Positions 61,546 to 64,000 of a stretch of DNA of 64,000 bases are shown one piece after another. Origin of the DNA: Brachyhypopomus gauderio (taxonomy: Eukaryota > Chordata > Actinopteri > Gymnotiformes > Hypopomidae). The translations under genes were made by a program, and so were the position numbers. Under the pieces are notes generated by a model. That model was not told where the DNA came from and ran no database searches. It saw nothing but the letters and a program-made list of their open reading frames with translations. The stretch's first letter is position 1; the number at the start of each line of letters is the position of its first letter. The stretch spans positions 4,117,646 through 4,181,645 of the forward strand of contig NC_135213.1 of NCBI RefSeq assembly GCF_052324685.1. The letters run 5' to 3'.

Positions 61546-61548
<3 letters not shown>
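61183..61548. mobile_element. Tc1-like element remnant
   Basis: It begins ACAGTCCCTGACATAAGTTC, the style of fish Tc1-like termini, and later has GTGTGACTTCCACGAGCTTG, a recurrent sub-terminal word of those elements. The opposite terminus was not found, so it is a truncated remnant. Confidence 0.6.

Positions 61549-61551
<3 letters not shown>

Positions 61552-61615
<64 letters not shown>
61552..61615. repeat. (TA)n microsatellite
   Basis: About 27 TA units with short GTGTG/CACAC caps, at the left edge of duplicated segment B. It reads open in all frames (IYIYIY) but is not coding. Confidence 0.96.
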
Positions 61616-61618
<3 letters not shown>

Positions 61619-62226
61619 CCTTGTATACATATTCATGCCGTGGGTATATGGCAGACATACAGCTTGTACCAGCATGTGTTTAGATTACTCATACAGTGCC
61701 TGACTGAACCCTCTAACATTATTACACCAACATATTAAAAAAGTGTTTTATTTTTTAAAAGGGTACATTATGGTACGTTGCCACATGGAAACATTGTGCA
61801 ACAATGGAAACAAGATCAAACAGATCATAGAACTTTCATATATGAATTTAATTAGTTTTGCTCACTGAAAAATGTTACAATTCACTAATTAATGAGAAAT
61901 AAATGATTAATGAATTGTAACATTGTAACATCAATTGTAACAGAATTACATTTACTCGATGGAAAAGGGTTTTAAACAGCACGTCCACTATTAAAATACT
62001 TTTTGCAGTTTAAAAATGAAACGGTGTTTATAGATCACTTTTTATTGCTCTTGAAGTCATTGGGAAACACACTACAGTCGGTAGTCTCATTTGAACAGAG
62101 TTACTTAGAGCTCATAGCTGTAGTACAGAGTGCCGTGCTGCAGTGGGCAGGCCATGCTCTGGTGAAGGCCTGGCTGAGCAGCGATGTTACAGGTGCCCAG
62201 CTTGTCGTCAAAGTTCAGGTCCTTGT
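61611..62226. repeat. Segmental duplication, copy B (partner 58959-60056)
   Basis: Collinear with copy A without the 463-bp insertion, and continuing into the intact C2 gene. It therefore preserves the original arrangement. Confidence 0.93.
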
Positions 62227-62491
62227 CCCACACTTCGAACTGGAGGTGGTCGCCAGCCCTGCAGTCTGGGAAGTAGAAGCTGGCTCCCCATGTCGGGTTG
62301 CTGGTGTCCTTATGGAACTCGGTCATGCCGCCGAAAGCAGGGCCGCACCACACCTTGACGTACGGGTCGGGGGGGTTAGGGGCGGGGTCGCCCTTCAGGC
62401 CGCTGGCCCGCAGGCCGTACACCCGCAAGGCCGCATCGGCGGACGACAGCGCCAGCACCAGCGTGAGCGCGTACAGCGGGAGGGCGTTCAT
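62105..62491 (-). CDS. Small secreted perforin-type C2-domain protein (copy 2)
   Basis: 128 residues in a single coding exon: signal peptide MNALPLYALTLVLALSSADA, then one C2 domain: LRASGLKGDPAPNPPDPYV (D35, D42), GGMTEFHKDTSNPTWG, VWDKDLNFDDKLGTC (D89, D91, D95, D96), ending TLYYSYEL. It shares the four-cysteine pattern (49, 77, 101, 115) and both acidic loops with copy 1 3.5 kb away, but much of the rest differs, so the split is not recent. The ATG at 62489-62491 is preceded by an acceptor (CCTGCCTAG); the in-frame ATG at 62537-62539 lies upstream of that acceptor and is probably intronic. A non-coding exon with donor AACAG then GTGAGA is likely near 62850. Predicted secreted, Ca2+-dependent lipid binder; no pore-forming part. 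Function unknown. Confidence 0.87.
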   Translation of the reverse strand: MNALPLYALTLVLALSSADAALRVYGLRASGLKGDPAPNPPDPYVKVWCGPAFGGMTEFHKDTSNPTWGASFYFPDCRAGDHLQFEVWDKDLNFDDKLGTCNIAAQPGLHQSMACPLQHGTLYYSYEL

Positions 62492-62950
62492 GGCTTCGTC
62501 TAGGCAGGGGGGAATATCGAGAAATATAGAGAAGGTCAAGTGTCAACAGCGACGGTTAATCGGCTCGGCTATGCCGGCAGCTCTGTGCGGTTCAGTATTG
62601 TTCTCGAGCTGAACTGTCTGATTCGGGGCTACACACGGCCCATCAGCAAGATCAGATGAGCTGAACCGCGCAGTGCTTGGATCTGGAAGGTGAGAGGGTT
62701 CACACCTCGGGATGAGATCCACGGGTCAGAATGGACCAGCCAGTGACCCTGACCTCACACCACAAGGATAAGAAAACACAGACAAAAGGCCCCAGAAGTA
62801 CAGAGAGAAGTGTGGAACTATTGTTAGGAAATACTCGAGCCGATCTCACCTGTTCTGCAGAGTCTGAATACGAGCAGCTTTCCTGGACGGTGAGAAGTTA
62901 CTCTGCACCTCGACCACCCTGAATATAAAGCAAACACGATGCACGTGACG
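62492..62950 (-). promoter_or_regulatory. 5' UTR intron and promoter of C2 copy 2
   Basis: Minus strand: TTTATATTCAGG (TATA-like) near 62920, a non-coding exon ending at about 62851 (AACAG then GTGAGA), and the acceptor CCTGCCTAG at about 62500. The organisation matches C2 copy 1. Confidence 0.5.
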
Positions 62951-63586
62951 ACCTTGAGCAAATCAGCAGGCATTTTATAGCTTGAAAACCTTAAAAAGTA
63001 CCTCCTGAAAAACCCTGATGTGTTTATCAGACAGCACGACAAGTGGACTAGTCACGTATTCAGGGTCTTTGCGTAAGCCTATCATTGTGTAAATAAACCA
63101 AGAGAACTGCATGTTACAAAAAAAAGTTAAAAAAGAAACAAGTAACAAAAAAGAAACAAGGAAAGTCAACACCAAACCTGTTCATGCTCCCCAAATGTAA
63201 TATCCATTTGACTCAGGTAGTCTAATTAGACAGAATATTGACAGTAGTGTTGAGTAATGTAAAGTGATCATTAAAGTGAAAAGCCCACACTGCTCTGAGC
63301 AGAAAATAAACTACAAACTACACGGACATTTTAAGGCCTTTTATTTTAAACCAGGTTCAAGGAAATGTAAACAATATGAGCACTTCTGCCTGTCTGAAAA
63401 CTGTAAAAAGATTTACACATTCGTAAAAGGTGACAATGTGCTTTACTTCATGACTACAAATAACCTATAAAAGTAGCTGTTAGTACGTTTAAAAAGGACT
63501 TTAGATTATGTCAGATAAATGACTGCAGCTATATTGAGAATCCTCATTTATTTTTTATATTTAAGTGTAGTAAGAATATTGTTGAT
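62951..63586. other. Region between C2 copy 2 and the LRR gene
   Basis: AT-rich, no exon recognised; the right part is the probable 3' UTR of the gene at 63587. Confidence 0.4.
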
Positions 63587-63965
63587 TCACGTCCAGATGA
63601 TCTTTAACTTATGGCGCCTCCTGCTGGCCCTGTTCTGTAATTTCTTGATATTGCTCAGCGTCATAGACCAGCAGCCGCTCACGTCCAGCGTGGACAGGCG
63701 ATAGCAGGAGTTCACCAGTCGCACCATGCCCGCCATGGTGACGTCGGAGCGCCTCAGGCTGACGCGTCTCAGGCACTGCAGCGGGGCCTCGTGCGAGTCG
63801 CCACGGCGATCCAGGACCTGCTGGAACACGGGGTCCAGCGGACAGGGGGCGGCGGTCAGAGACAGGGTGTGGAGGTGCGGAGCGCCTCTCAGCAAGGCCC
63901 GCAGCGCCCCCTTCAGGGACCTCCAACACAGAACCGGCCTCAGCTGCCTCTCGTCCAAGGAGAAA
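63587..63965 (-). CDS. Leucine-rich-repeat protein, last exon (F-box/LRR-like; rest off the right edge)
   Basis: A terminal exon with acceptor TTCTTGACAG and 125 codons to TGA. It reads FSLDERQLRPVLCWRSLKGA, then LRRAP-type leucine-rich repeats: APHLHTLSLTAAP, LRRVSLRRSDVTMAGMVRLV, CYRLSTLDVSGCWSMTLSNI, and a basic end (RASRRRHKLKIIWT). The spacing (LxxLxLxxC/S, about 25 residues) fits the cysteine-containing LRRs of F-box/LRR (FBXL) proteins. I do not recognise the exact family. The upstream exons would decide it and are outside the window. The reading frame in the exon is intact. Confidence 0.7.
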
Positions 63966-64000
63966 CTGTCAAGAACACGTTCTTAGTTAATATCGCATAT

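Noticed and set aside
61375-61738. ORFs reading IYIYIY
   Set aside because: Translation of a (TA)n microsatellite.
62492-62539. In-frame upstream ATG extending C2 copy 2 by 16 residues
   Set aside because: It lies upstream of a good splice acceptor (CCTGCCTAG) and would place a non-signal-like stretch before the signal peptide.

Overview
The window is vertebrate nuclear DNA, almost certainly from a teleost fish and possibly an ostariophysan (characin, knifefish or catfish group). The evidence is long introns with GT-AG sites, fish-type L2 LINEs, a tRNA-derived SINE, many hAT-type miniature transposons, Tc1-like remnants, dense microsatellites and an array of genes orthologous to human chromosome 5q13-q14. 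The species was not determined.

Layout, left to right: 5' part of gtf2h2 (minus, 8-2987; the rest lies off the left edge); ocln, occludin (minus, 4691-12237); marveld2, tricellulin (minus, 14773-19307); ak6 (minus, 20831-22221); rad17 (plus, 22937-27813), head-to-head with ak6 over a shared CpG-rich promoter; ccdc125 (plus, 28923-37286), carrying a broken L2 LINE in one intron; fam151b (plus, 38203-41992); ankrd34b (minus, 42750-45089); dhfr (minus, 49008-57404); two small secreted proteins consisting of a single perforin-type C2 domain (minus, 58190-58594 and 62105-62491), with a truncated third copy between them (59935-60056); and the last exon of an unidentified leucine-rich-repeat gene (minus, 63587-63965). 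I traced every exon by hand. All splice phases close and give full-length products for ocln (467 aa), marveld2 (572), ak6 (172), rad17 (678), ccdc125 (492), fam151b (300), ankrd34b (574) and dhfr (190).

Shared functions: ocln and marveld2 are neighbouring members of the same tight-junction family, each with a MARVEL four-helix domain and a C-terminal occludin/ELL coiled coil. rad17 (checkpoint clamp loader), gtf2h2 (TFIIH p44), ak6 (nuclear adenylate kinase) and dhfr (folate/nucleotide supply) are housekeeping or DNA-metabolism genes. The dhfr promoter shows an E2F-type site and a TCTCGCGAGA element.

The most interesting points are: the cluster of C2-only secreted perforin-like proteins where msh3 would be expected beside dhfr; a segmental duplication there that preserves the empty site of a solo LTR; a GC-AG intron in dhfr proven by phase; an ocln splice acceptor whose polypyrimidine tract is a pure run of about 30 C; a nearly perfect 50-bp-arm hairpin element inside the fam151b 3' UTR; and three different hAT miniature elements that share an AAGTTGTTG-poly(G) core. 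I found no CRISPR, operon or other prokaryote-like system. The window is ordinary fish chromosome with unusual repeat biology and one lineage-specific-looking secreted-protein family.
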